A program made the translations under genes and the position numbers. This document shows, one piece after another, positions 29,190-37,017 of a DNA stretch of 64,000 nucleotides. Under the pieces are notes generated by a model. The model saw only the letters and a program-made list of their open reading frames with translations, was not told where the DNA came from and did not search any database. The stretch's first letter is position 1; every line of letters begins with the position of its first letter. This DNA comes from Streptomyces nigrescens (GTDB lineage: Bacteria > Actinomycetota > Actinomycetes > Streptomycetales > Streptomycetaceae), in assembly GCA_024349765.1 (NCBI GenBank), contig AP026073.1, positions 7,812,001 to 7,876,000 of the forward strand, in the 5' to 3' direction.

Positions 29190-29216
29190 TTGACTAGAAT
29201 AGTCAAGCATAGTCAA
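29190..29216. promoter_or_regulatory. Candidate operator TTGACTA-GAA-TAGTCAA plus a third half-site
   Basis: A perfect palindrome TTGACTAGAATAGTCAA (29190-29206) is followed after three bases by another TAGTCAA (29210-29216). The core TGACT-N5-AGTCA and the extra CATAGTCAA half-site both recur in the leader of the FabF-LanKC operon at 40346-40373. This suggests one regulator, perhaps one of the two XRE-TPR proteins, controls both transcription units. Regulation itself is inferred. Confidence 0.55.
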
Positions 29217-29420
29217 AACAGTGACTCTTGTGTCACGTAAGCGCGCCGGCGTCCGCCGCACTCCGTCACCTCGCGTGGGCGGCAGCGTGGCGCCGCGCCT
29301 TCGGCCGTACGCCCGGCCACCCACCCGGCCGTACGCGTGCCGTACGCCCGGCACCCGTCCGGCCGCACATCCGGCCGTGGGCCCCTGTTCCCGTCCGTGT
29401 CCGACAGAGAGGTGATCGTC

Positions 29421-29675
29421 ATGACCGTTCCGACCCGAGAAGAGATCGTTGCCGAGCTCGCCGAGATCCTGCACGAGGTGGCCGGTGTCGTGCCGGCCGA
29501 GGTGACCGAAGAGAAGTCCCTGGTCGAGGAGTTGGACGTGGACTCCCTCGCCATGGCCGAGGTGATCGTGGTCGCCGAGGAGCGTTTCGGGATCGCACTG
29601 CCCGAAGAGGAGATGAAGGACATGCGTAGAGTTTTGGACATTGTGCTCCGGGTCGAGAAGCAGCTGGCGTCCTGA
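29421..29675 (+). CDS. Acyl carrier protein
   Basis: 84 residues. LDVDSLAMAEVIVVAEERFGIALPEEEM contains the phosphopantetheine attachment Ser42 in the D-S-L motif and the conserved acidic recognition helix. A four-helix ACP of type II FAS/PKS size. It carries the growing or loaded acyl chain for the FabI-, MaoC- and FabF-like enzymes nearby. It stands alone as a transcript: divergent promoter in front, strong hairpin terminator 45 bp behind. Confidence 0.93.
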   Translation: MTVPTREEIVAELAEILHEVAGVVPAEVTEEKSLVEELDVDSLAMAEVIVVAEERFGIALPEEEMKDMRRVLDIVLRVEKQLAS

Positions 29676-29720
29676 GCCCCGCCCGGGAACGCGTACGCCA
29701 CGCGGGTCCCCCCGGCCGGC

Positions 29721-29762
29721 GCGCGCTCCTGCCGCGTGTGGTCCCGTCCGGCAGGAGCGCGC
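29721..29762 (+). terminator. Hairpin terminator after the ACP gene
   Basis: Perfect 14-bp arms, GCGCGCTCCTGCCG at 29721-29734 and CGGCAGGAGCGCGC at 29749-29762, with a 14-base loop, 45 bp after the ACP stop. No T-tract, but position and strength support transcript ending. Confidence 0.7.
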
Positions 29763-29765
29763 CGC

Positions 29766-30111
29766 TGTCGCACCGAGCGATGGTCAATGTGAATATTGGT
29801 CAGGTGCGCCAACTGGCGATCACCGCACGGAAGTTGTGACTTCCCTGCAGGTCCAAGGCCTGCGCGAGCCGACCGGCGGCGTCCCGGACGGACCGGGACG
29901 AAGAGCGTCCGACACGACCCTCGGGCACAACTTGGCGAAATTTGGTAATGCCCGTGAGTAAACCAGAGTTGATTTTCGGTCGTCGCTTGTTGACGCAGGC
30001 ATAGACCAGGGTTACCTTGAGGATCTCCGAACGGTAAATCAAATCGACTCAGTGCACTGCTTTCTCGGATGTTGACCATCCGCAGAAAGGAGACATGGTG
30101 CGAGGGGATCT
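29766..30111. other. Leader and promoter region of the phosphopantetheinyl transferase homologue
   Basis: 346 bp with noticeably lower GC and no gene. It contains a spaced direct repeat TGGTCA...TGGTCA (about 29781-29802), and GATGGTCAA there is mirrored by TTGACCATC near 30072. A usable -35/-10 pair is listed separately. Confidence 0.5.
29990..30018 (+). promoter_or_regulatory. Candidate sigma-70-type promoter
   Basis: TTGACG (29990-29995), 17-base spacer, TACCTT (30013-30018), about 95 bases before the ATG at 30112. Spacing and hexamers fit the main vegetative promoter of Streptomyces. Confidence 0.45.
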
Positions 30112-30861
30112 ATGCGGGGGGACGAGCCTTTCTGTGACGCGCACCCGAGCGGCCATTCGCTCAGTCATGCCGACCCCGGCGGCACGTCCAACACGCCTTG
30201 TGACGAGGGGTTTTGGCACCCGGATCGCGCCGACGAATTAGCCGACGGTGCATTACACATATTCTCGCCCGAAGGCGCAGACATTCGCCAGACCGCCTGT
30301 TTGACGGAATTCCTCGGCCGGTTACTCCAGTGTTCTCCGCGGGATATTCCGGTGACCCACGACGGGTTCGGCCGCCCGGTCTCCGCCGCACCCCCGCCCG
30401 CGGCCGGCTGGCCTCCGGGCGCGCGTCTCTGCCTCGGCATCGCCGCCGACCCCGGCCGCCAGTTCCTCGCCGTGACCAGGGACCTGCCGGTGGCACTCTC
30501 GGTCCACACCGTGCCGCGCGGTCCGGTCGGCGAACTGCTGCTGCCCTTCACCCCGTTGGAGCGCCGCTACGTCCAGGAGGCCCCGGAGGACCGGCGGGCC
30601 CACCGGCTGGCCCAGCTGTGGACCCGCAAGGAGGCGGCCCTGCGGCTGACCGGCCGGGGTGGGCTGGCCCTCGCCGACGAGATCGACGCGCTGAGCGAGG
30701 CGCGCGACGGCAAGGTCGTCATCCCGGCGTCCCCGGCCCACCCCGGCGGCATCGCCTACGTCCGCGATCTCCCCACCGGCCCCCGCACGGTCGCCTCCGC
30801 GGCCTTGGCCGCTCCGGCGTCGGGGCTCCGGGTGTGGCGCTTTGCGGTGCCCCGTACGTAG
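30112..30861 (+). CDS. 4'-Phosphopantetheinyl transferase homologue (Sfp type) with altered metal motif
   Basis: 249 residues. The C-terminal half carries the Sfp-family core LAQLWTRKEAALRLTGRGGLAL (Lys173, Glu174) and the earlier PLERRYV stretch. However, the first metal motif, normally G-V-D-V/I-E, reads A-L-S-V-H (about 128-132): Asp is Ser and Glu is His. The fold is kept but catalysis may be weak, use other ligands, or be lost. Placed between the ACP gene and a regulator, it is the obvious candidate to convert the apo-ACP. The first ~35 residues are atypical; ATG at 30112 follows GCGAGGGGAT. Confidence 0.75.
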   Translation: MRGDEPFCDAHPSGHSLSHADPGGTSNTPCDEGFWHPDRADELADGALHIFSPEGADIRQTACLTEFLGRLLQCSPRDIPVTHDGFGRPVSAAPPPAAGWPPGARLCLGIAADPGRQFLAVTRDLPVALSVHTVPRGPVGELLLPFTPLERRYVQEAPEDRRAHRLAQLWTRKEAALRLTGRGGLALADEIDALSEARDGKVVIPASPAHPGGIAYVRDLPTGPRTVASAALAAPASGLRVWRFAVPRT

Positions 30862-31060
30862 CCGTCTGTCCCGCCGTTGCGCTTTGCGGCGCCTCCCACG
30901 TACCTGGCTGTCCCGCCGCGGTTGTTGCTCGCCGTTGCGCCTGCGGCGGGCCAGGTGGTTGTTGGGTGCGGTGACGGGCCTCCGGGGCCGGTTGTGTGGA
31001 CTGCTGACGCTTTACGTCCACACAACCGGCCCCTCCGGCCCGCCCCCTCCCGTGAGAGGG
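30862..31060. repeat. Repeat element, copy A, with long hairpin
   Basis: Downstream of the phosphopantetheinyl transferase gene. The element contains CGTTGCGCTTTGCGGCGCC, CTCCCACGTACCTG and CGTTGCGCCTGCGGCGGGC blocks and ends in a large hairpin: arms 30974-31000 and 31015-31041, with loop TGCTGACGCTTTAC and a 3x3 internal bulge. The same blocks in the same order recur at 47620-47835 (copy B). Position between convergent genes suggests a bidirectional terminator; the conserved flank suggests a dispersed element. Confidence 0.8.
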
Positions 31061-31129
31061 AAAGAAAACGATGGTGGGGGTGCAGGTAATGCCCACATGC
31101 GCGCAGGCAACAGACCAGGTCCGCCCCCA

Positions 31130-31348
31130 ACCAGCTCAGCAGCTCCCACTCACGGGAGGGGCTGGACCGGAGGACGAAGTCTGGAGGGCCGGCACCGCAC
31201 CCGACAACACCACGCCCGCCGCCAGGCGCAACGGCGAACAAGCCCCGCGGCGGGACAGACGGCTACGTGCGGGGCGCCGCAAAGCGCGCAACGGCGAGAC
31301 GACCCGCGGCGGGAAAGCCAGGTACGTGGGAGGCGCCGCAAAGCGGAA
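31130..31348. repeat. Inverted, diverged copy of the repeat element
   Basis: Read on the minus strand, this stretch repeats the same blocks (CGCTTTGCGGCGCCTCCCACGTACC twice in part, CGTTGCGCC, CCCGCCGCGG) as copy A, so the 487-bp gap between the convergent genes is an imperfect large palindrome. The hairpin is degenerate in this copy. No gene is supported here. Confidence 0.65.
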
Positions 31349-32623
31349 CTACGGCATGAGGACCGCGTGCGGGTCCCCGCCCTCCGTGCGGCGGGCGCCG
31401 GCCGTGAGTTCGCGCCAGGTTTCCAGGGCGAGGCGGAAGGCGCCGGCCTGTTCGTAGCCCTCGGCGGCCAGTTTGAAGTCGGCCTCGGCGGCGTCCTCGT
31501 GGCCGCCTGCGCGGTGCGCGCGGGCCAGGTGGAGCAGGCAGCGGGCGCGGTCGAGCGGGGAGAGGTCACCGGCCGTGAGGTCGATCCCCGCGGCGTGGTC
31601 GGCGGCCGCCGGCCCGTCGTCGCGGCGCAGTGCCGCGGCGGTCTCCAGGACCGCCAGCCAGGTCCGGGCCGAGGGGGTGCCGACCAGCGCGGTGGCCTGC
31701 CGGGCGCGGGTGAGCAGGGCGTCCGCCTCGTCCGCCGGGCCCGCCGCGAGCGCCAGCAGCGTACGGGCCCGGGCCAGCCGGAGGCGGAGCCGTACGCCGT
31801 CGGTCGTCGCGAGCAGGTCCTCGGCCTCGGCGAGGAGCTCCAGGGCCTCGTCCGGGTGGCCGGCCAGATACTGCGCACCGGCCACCGCCCACAGGGCGCC
31901 GGCCCGCAGTTCGCCGGCCGGGAGAGGGGCGGCCTCGGCGCGCAGCTCCGTGCCGAGCTGCTGGGCGCGGCTCCACTCGCCGCTGTCGACGGACGCGGAC
32001 AGCAGCGCCATCCGGGCCTGGGCCCGCTCCGGGCGGCCGGGCTCCAGCTCGGCGGTGACCCGTACGGCCTCCTCGGCGAAGCGGACGCCCTCGGGCAGGC
32101 GGCCCTCGGTGCGCAGCAGCTGGGCGAGTTCGATGGCGACGCGGGCGTGCAGTACCGGCGCGGTGCGGGTGAGCGGGTCGTCGAGCAGTCGGCGCAGCGC
32201 GGCCTCATGGCGGGCCGGATCGTCCAGCCGCCCGAGGACGGTGGCCAGCTCCCAGTGGGCCTCCCAGCGCACCTCGTCCTGGTCGGCGCCGCCGGCCTGC
32301 TCCACCACGGCCTCCAGCTGGCGCCGCGCCGCGGCCCAGTCGCCGGCCAGCTGGCTGGCGCGGGCCGCCACCAACTGGCCGACCAGGCCGAGGCGCTGGG
32401 TCAGCCGGGCGCCGGGCTCCTCGGTGGCGCTCAGTGCCTCGACGGTCGTGCCGAGCCGTTCGGCGATCGACCGGGCGATCTTGGCGCTCGGGATCCGGCG
32501 GCCGTTCTCGACCAGCGAGACGTAACTGGGCGAGAGATCGCCCCCGGCGAGGTCCCCCTGGGACAGGCCCTGCGCGCGGCGGACCTCCCGCACTCGCTTC
32601 CCGAAAGCAGGCTGCTCAATCAC
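31349..32623 (-). CDS. XRE-family regulator with TPR-like sensor (regulator 1)
   Basis: About 424 residues. The N-terminal HTH (about 7-62) includes VREVRRAQGLSQGDLAGGDL and SPSYVSLVENGRRIPSAKIA. The remainder (about 75-415) is a chain of helical repeats with Ala/Leu/Arg-rich pairs (for example ALELLAEAEDLLATTDGVRLRL), typical of tetratricopeptide sensor domains binding a peptide or small ligand. It is paralogous to the regulator at 38172 (S-x-SY-V/I-SLVE-x-G-x-RIPS). Start GTG at 32621-32623; no clear ribosome site. It diverges from the aldehyde dehydrogenase gene and is the likely local regulator. Confidence 0.85.
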   Translation of the reverse strand: MIEQPAFGKRVREVRRAQGLSQGDLAGGDLSPSYVSLVENGRRIPSAKIARSIAERLGTTVEALSATEEPGARLTQRLGLVGQLVAARASQLAGDWAAARRQLEAVVEQAGGADQDEVRWEAHWELATVLGRLDDPARHEAALRRLLDDPLTRTAPVLHARVAIELAQLLRTEGRLPEGVRFAEEAVRVTAELEPGRPERAQARMALLSASVDSGEWSRAQQLGTELRAEAAPLPAGELRAGALWAVAGAQYLAGHPDEALELLAEAEDLLATTDGVRLRLRLARARTLLALAAGPADEADALLTRARQATALVGTPSARTWLAVLETAAALRRDDGPAAADHAAGIDLTAGDLSPLDRARCLLHLARAHRAGGHEDAAEADFKLAAEGYEQAGAFRLALETWRELTAGARRTEGGDPHAVLMP

Positions 32624-33008
32624 CAAGGAATCGCTCGCAGTTGAGTTGGGCGGACGGACAGTGACGGTGTACGGACGGCGCCGGACGGCCGAACGTGATG
32701 ACGGGGAGTCTACTCACCGGACGCCCGCTCGGGGGCCTCTGTGGACGACCTTCGTTCCGGCGAGGAGTCATTTTTTGTCACTTACGGAGGTCGGTATTCC
32801 TCTTGCTCGCGCGACGGGCATCGCGACAGTTCGGAGGCGTGTTCGGGCCGGTAGGGCGGGGATCGGCAGGTCCGTGGCGGGGGTTGCGGACGGGACGCGG
32901 CGAGAGGTACTTGTCACAACGGCCGGTCGAGTGTAATGACTTTACTTGACAATAAATGACAATTGGCTGACGCTGACCCTCCATGGACTACGCCCCGAGG
33001 AGGGACAT
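32624..33008. other. Divergent promoter region, regulator 1 / aldehyde dehydrogenase
   Basis: 385 bp without a credible gene. The part 32905-32965 is AT-richer and holds a promoter and TGAC repeats, listed separately. Confidence 0.55.
32911..32960 (+). promoter_or_regulatory. Promoter with three TGAC repeats at 10-bp steps
   Basis: TTGTCA (32911-32916), 17 bases, TAATGA (32934-32939) form a plausible promoter, about 70 bases before the ATG at 33009. Over and just past the -10, TGAC recurs at 32937, 32947 and 32957, one helical turn apart, which suits side-by-side binding of a regulator on one face of the helix. Confidence 0.45.
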
Positions 33009-34250
33009 ATGAGCTCCGCTCCCGCATGGCCGACCGTGGCCGCCGAGCCGGAGGACCGTGTCGACGGCCGACGCGCGGCGGCCGTGCACCGGGTCCGGGA
33101 CTTTCTGGTGGACAACGCCGACACCGTGCACGCGCTGCTGTGCGAGATCTCCACCCACCGCGCCGCGCGCTACGAGATCGAGTCCACCGTCGCCACCCTC
33201 GACGGGGCCCTGGACGAGGTGGCCACCCACCGGCCCGGCCGCGTCCCCCGGCTGGCCGCCTTCATGCCGTCGAACGTCATCCTCTACTCCTACGCCCTCT
33301 ACCTCCTGGTCCCCGCCCTGTACACGGAGCGGCTGGTCTTCCGCCCCTCCAGCCGCGTCAAGGACCAGATGCGCCGGCTGCACGCGCTGCTCGCCGAGCA
33401 GCACCGCCTGCCCATCACCCTCACCACCGCCAGCCAGCGCGAGTTCCTCCAGGACCACGTCAGCCCGGCGGACGTCGTCGTCTTCACCGGCGCCTACGCC
33501 AACGCCGAGCAGATCCGCGCCCGGCTCACCCCCGGCCAGCTGTTCCTCTTCCTCGGCTCCGGCGTCAACCCGTTCGTGGTCGCCCCCGGCGCCGACGTCG
33601 AACGGGCCGCCCGCGACGCCCTCGCCATCCGCGTCCTCAACACCGGCCAGGACTGCCTGGGCCCGGACCTCTTCACCGTCCACGCCTCGCTGCTCGACCC
33701 GTTCGTGGACGCCCTGGTCAGCGAGTTGAAGGGGCTGCGCTACGGGCCGTACACCGACCCGGACGCCGACTTCGGGCCGATCTTCTACGAGAGCGCGCTG
33801 GAGGACGGCGCGCAGTTCCTCGCCCGCAACCGCGGCGGCATCGTGCACGGCGGGCACGTCGACTTCCGGGCCCGCCGCCTCGACCCCGCCGTCGTCGTCG
33901 GCGACGAGGTCACCCCGCGCACCCACGTGCCGGAGTTCTTCGCCCCGATCTTCAACGTCGCCTCCTACCGCGACGAGGAAGCGCTCGCCGCGACCCTCAC
34001 CACCGGCACCTTCACCGAACGCGCCCTGGGCTCCAGCGTCTACGGCCACGCCCCCGCCCTCGTCGAGGCGCTCCGCCGGCGCACCACCGTCACCCTGGAC
34101 ACCACCCTGCTGTCCATCGACGACGGCAACGCCCCCTTCGGCGGCTACGGCCGGATGGCCAACTACATATCCGACGGCCGGGAGTTGCGCGCCGAGCCCG
34201 TGCTGATCTCCAAGGCCGTCGCCGCCCACCGTCCGGGAGGCGGCCGATGA
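33009..34250 (+). CDS. Aldehyde dehydrogenase superfamily protein
   Basis: 413 residues from the ATG at 33009 (CCCGAGGAGGG upstream); shorter than the usual ~480. The Rossmann glycine turn FLGSGVNPFVV (about 181-191), catalytic Cys216 in NTGQDCLGPD, and the C-terminal LDTTLLSIDDGNAPFGGYG block place it in the ALDH fold. RHVPEFFAPIF-like TRTHVPEFFAPIFNV is also typical. It would oxidise an aldehyde to an acid, or act as an acyl reductase. Its stop overlaps the next gene by ATGA, so the aldehyde may be supplied or used by the ThDP enzyme. Confidence 0.8.
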   Translation: MSSAPAWPTVAAEPEDRVDGRRAAAVHRVRDFLVDNADTVHALLCEISTHRAARYEIESTVATLDGALDEVATHRPGRVPRLAAFMPSNVILYSYALYLLVPALYTERLVFRPSSRVKDQMRRLHALLAEQHRLPITLTTASQREFLQDHVSPADVVVFTGAYANAEQIRARLTPGQLFLFLGSGVNPFVVAPGADVERAARDALAIRVLNTGQDCLGPDLFTVHASLLDPFVDALVSELKGLRYGPYTDPDADFGPIFYESALEDGAQFLARNRGGIVHGGHVDFRARRLDPAVVVGDEVTPRTHVPEFFAPIFNVASYRDEEALAATLTTGTFTERALGSSVYGHAPALVEALRRRTTVTLDTTLLSIDDGNAPFGGYGRMANYISDGRELRAEPVLISKAVAAHRPGGGR

Positions 34251-35971
34251 GCCGGCACCCCGCGGCCCACCCGTCCGCCTGGGCGGCGATCGCCGACCAC
34301 CTCCACCACCTGGGCACCACCGCGGTCTTCGGGCTGCCCGGTGACGACATGGCGCCGCTCGGCGCGCTGGAGGACTCCGACGTCCACGTGGTGCTCTGCC
34401 GCGACCAGCGCAACGCCGTCTTCATGGCGACCGGTTACGCGCTGGCCTCCGGCCGCCCCGGGGTCTGCGTGATCGGCAAGGGCCCGGCGGTGACCAACGC
34501 GCTCACCGGCCTGCTGGAGGCGCGCTCCGCCGCGGTACCGCTGATCCTGATCGCCGACGGCACCCGGCTGGACCGGGTCGGCACCGGCGCCTTCCAGGAG
34601 CTGGACCAGCTGGCCGCGGTCCGCCCGTACGTGAAGTGGGCGGTCCGCGTCGACCACGCCGAGCGGCTGCCGGCCGCCCTGGAGAAGGCCGCCGCGCTCG
34701 CCGTCAACGGCACGCCCGGACCGGTCTACGTCGAACTCGCCGAGCAGATCGCCGGCGAACCCGTCCCCCGTACCGGGCCCTGGCGCCCGGCCGTGCCCCA
34801 GCGGCCGGCCCCCGACCCCGCCGCGCTGGCCGCGACCGCGGCCCGGATCACCGCCGCACGACGGCCGTTGCTGCTGGTCGGCGGGGGTGCCCGGCACCGC
34901 AACGCGGACCGCCGGATCGAGCGGTTCGCCGAGCGGCTGGGCGCCGGGATCTTCACCACCGCCTCCGGCCGCGGCACCGTCGCCGAGGACCACCCGCTGC
35001 ACTGCGGCGTCAGCGGCCTCTACACCGTCGGGCCGGTGGACGCCCTGTGGCGCGAGGCGGACCTGGTCGTCGCGCTGGGCAGCCGCCTGGAGGAGACGGC
35101 CACCTTCGGCTGGCCGGAGGGTGCGGACCAACTCCCCGTCGTCCAGGCCGTCCTGGGCGAGGAGAGCCTGGTCCTGGACCGTCCGGGGGCGTACGTCCTG
35201 GCGGACGTGGCGGCGACCGTGGACGGCTGGGCCGGGCTGCTCGACGGGCACCGGCCGGACGGGGCCTGGGCCGAGCGGGTCCGCTCCGTACGGGCCGCGC
35301 TGGCGCAGCGCGCCGCGGACCGGGCCGAGGAGGCCGGGAAACGGGCGCCGGACGGCACCGTCCCGGTCGCCCGGGTGCTGGCCGACCTGGAGCGGGCCGT
35401 CCCCGCCGGCCGGGTCCTCGTCCAGGAGAACGGCCTGCAGGACATGTGGTCGTACTTCTTCCCGCACTACGCGCTCGGTGCCGGCGGCGGTTCCGTCGTC
35501 CCCAGCGAGCAGACGCCGCTGGGCTTCGGCGCGGCGGCCGCGGTCGGCGTACGGCTGGCCGAGCCGGCCGGGCGGCCCGTGGTCGCGGTGGTGGGCGACG
35601 GCGCCTTCCACCTCTTCCGCGCCGAGTTGCCGACGGTCGCGGACGCCGGCGCGGCCGTCCTCTACGTCGTCCTGGACAACGGCGGCTACGGCTGGCTGCA
35701 GTCCAACCTCGACCGGGTCTCCGGCCCGGACTCCCGCTTCGCCTTCACCCGCCCCCGGCCCACCGGCACCGACGGTCTGACCGGCGCGTACGGCCTGGGC
35801 CACCGCCGGGTGACGGACCCCGACCGGCTGTCCGACGCGCTGGCCGCGGCCTGGCGCGAGGTCGCCGCCGGCACCACGTCCGTCGTCGAGGTGGCGGTGG
35901 CGCTGGCGGACACCCCACCGGGGATGACGGGCGCGGCGGGCGACTTCCCGGAGCGGGCGGAGGAGGAGTAG
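34247..35971 (+). CDS. Thiamine-diphosphate enzyme (acetolactate synthase / benzoylformate decarboxylase-like)
   Basis: 574 residues, ATGA overlap with the aldehyde dehydrogenase. Three domains: Pyr (about 10-170, AVFGLPGDDMAPL), central (about 195-320, RPLLLVGGGARHRNADR) and PP (about 370-560). The ThDP motif is GDGAFHLFRAELPTVADAG ending DNGGYGWLQ. The usual activating Glu (in R-H-E) seems replaced: the segment reads VVLCRDQRNAVFMA (residues 48-61), so Gln54 or Asp53 occupies that site, which would change or slow cofactor activation. Coupling with an aldehyde dehydrogenase suggests 2-oxo acid decarboxylation followed by oxidation. Substrate unknown. Confidence 0.82.
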   Translation: MSRHPAAHPSAWAAIADHLHHLGTTAVFGLPGDDMAPLGALEDSDVHVVLCRDQRNAVFMATGYALASGRPGVCVIGKGPAVTNALTGLLEARSAAVPLILIADGTRLDRVGTGAFQELDQLAAVRPYVKWAVRVDHAERLPAALEKAAALAVNGTPGPVYVELAEQIAGEPVPRTGPWRPAVPQRPAPDPAALAATAARITAARRPLLLVGGGARHRNADRRIERFAERLGAGIFTTASGRGTVAEDHPLHCGVSGLYTVGPVDALWREADLVVALGSRLEETATFGWPEGADQLPVVQAVLGEESLVLDRPGAYVLADVAATVDGWAGLLDGHRPDGAWAERVRSVRAALAQRAADRAEEAGKRAPDGTVPVARVLADLERAVPAGRVLVQENGLQDMWSYFFPHYALGAGGGSVVPSEQTPLGFGAAAAVGVRLAEPAGRPVVAVVGDGAFHLFRAELPTVADAGAAVLYVVLDNGGYGWLQSNLDRVSGPDSRFAFTRPRPTGTDGLTGAYGLGHRRVTDPDRLSDALAAAWREVAAGTTSVVEVAVALADTPPGMTGAAGDFPERAEEE

Positions 35972-36160
35972 CCGGGACCCGGCCCATGGGGGGCCGTGCC
36001 GCCGTCGGCGGCACGGCCCCCGCGTGCGTCGGGGCGTGCGTGGGCCGGCCCCTTCCCCGGCTCGGGGGTGGCCGGGGGCGGGGCCGGTCCACGTCTTCTT
36101 CGTACGGGGAGCCACGCCGAAGGCGTGACGGGGATGCGCTCCCTTGCGTACGGATCGGTG

Positions 36161-37003
36161 TCAGTTCATGGTCTTGCGGCGGAACTTGGCGACGGCCAGC
36201 GGGGCGGTGAGCGCGGTCAGGCCCACCGACCACACCACCGTCCAGAGCACCGGGCCGGCCACCGGGCCCTCCCCCAGAGTGAGTCCACGGGCCGCGTCGG
36301 CCATGTGGGTCAGGGGGTTGATCCGGGTGAAGGCGGCCAGCCAGTCCGGCATCGTCGTGGGCGAGACGAAGATCGAGGAGGCGAACTGCAGCGGGGTCAG
36401 CACGATCACCGAGAGCCCCTGGATGGCCTGCGCGGTGCGCAGGGTCAGCCCGAGGAGCATGAAGATCCAGATCAGCGACGTGCCGAAGAGCGTGGTCAGG
36501 CCGATGGCCGCGGCTATACCGGGCCAGCGGCCGGAGAAGTCGAAGCCGAGCAGGGCGGCGACGATCAGCAGGACCGTGATGGCGACCAGCATCCGGCCCG
36601 TCTCCACCACGACCTTGGCCACGAGGATCGAGGAGCGGGCGATCGGCATCGTGCGGAAGCGGTCCATCACGCCCGTGCGGAAGTCGTCGTTGACGCCGGT
36701 GCCGACGGCCATGGCGATGGTCATGCCGAGGATGACCATCAGGCCCGGCACCAGGAAGGCGGTGTACTGGGCGCGGCTGCCGCCGCGGCCGATCACCCCG
36801 CCGAAGACGTAGACGAACAGCAGCGTCAGCACGATCGGCATCAGCAGCGCGTCGATCATCGACTCCGGGTTCTGCCGGATCCGGAGGAGGTTGCGGCGGA
36901 CCAGCGCGCCGGTGTGCCGGGCCGTGGCCCGCAGCCCGATCCGGCCCTCGTCGCGGAGGGGGGCGGGCGCCTCGGGGCGGGGCGCGGCCTGAAGGGTCGT
37001 CAC
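36161..37003 (-). CDS. ABC-2 type transporter permease (DrrB-like)
   Basis: 280 residues from a GTG at 37001-37003, 14 bases after the stop of the DUF1707 gene with GGAGGAG between, so translation is coupled. Six hydrophobic segments; RNLLRIRQNPESMIDALLMPIVLTLLFVYVFGG and FASSIFVSPTTMPDWLAAFTRINPLTHMADAARG are the typical DrrB/ABC-2 blocks. Such permeases export drugs, lipids or peptides, and need an ATPase partner that is normally encoded next door; none is found in the window. It could serve export of the lanthipeptide product. Confidence 0.88.
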   Translation of the reverse strand: MTTLQAAPRPEAPAPLRDEGRIGLRATARHTGALVRRNLLRIRQNPESMIDALLMPIVLTLLFVYVFGGVIGRGGSRAQYTAFLVPGLMVILGMTIAMAVGTGVNDDFRTGVMDRFRTMPIARSSILVAKVVVETGRMLVAITVLLIVAALLGFDFSGRWPGIAAAIGLTTLFGTSLIWIFMLLGLTLRTAQAIQGLSVIVLTPLQFASSIFVSPTTMPDWLAAFTRINPLTHMADAARGLTLGEGPVAGPVLWTVVWSVGLTALTAPLAVAKFRRKTMN

Positions 37004-37017
37004 GGCTGCTCCTCCGG

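Larger units (their letters stand above)
29078..29420. other. Divergent promoter region between FabI-type and ACP genes
   Basis: 343 bp without a gene. The part next to the FabI-type gene (29100-29220) is much less GC-rich than its surroundings and contains two palindromes listed separately. The part next to the ACP (29225-29400) is GC-rich with repeated CGTACGCCCGG-like strings and is probably the untranslated leader. Confidence 0.6.

Noticed and set aside
30862-31348. Insertion sequence remnant
   Set aside because: Repeat blocks and hairpins are present but there is no transposase fragment or target duplication.
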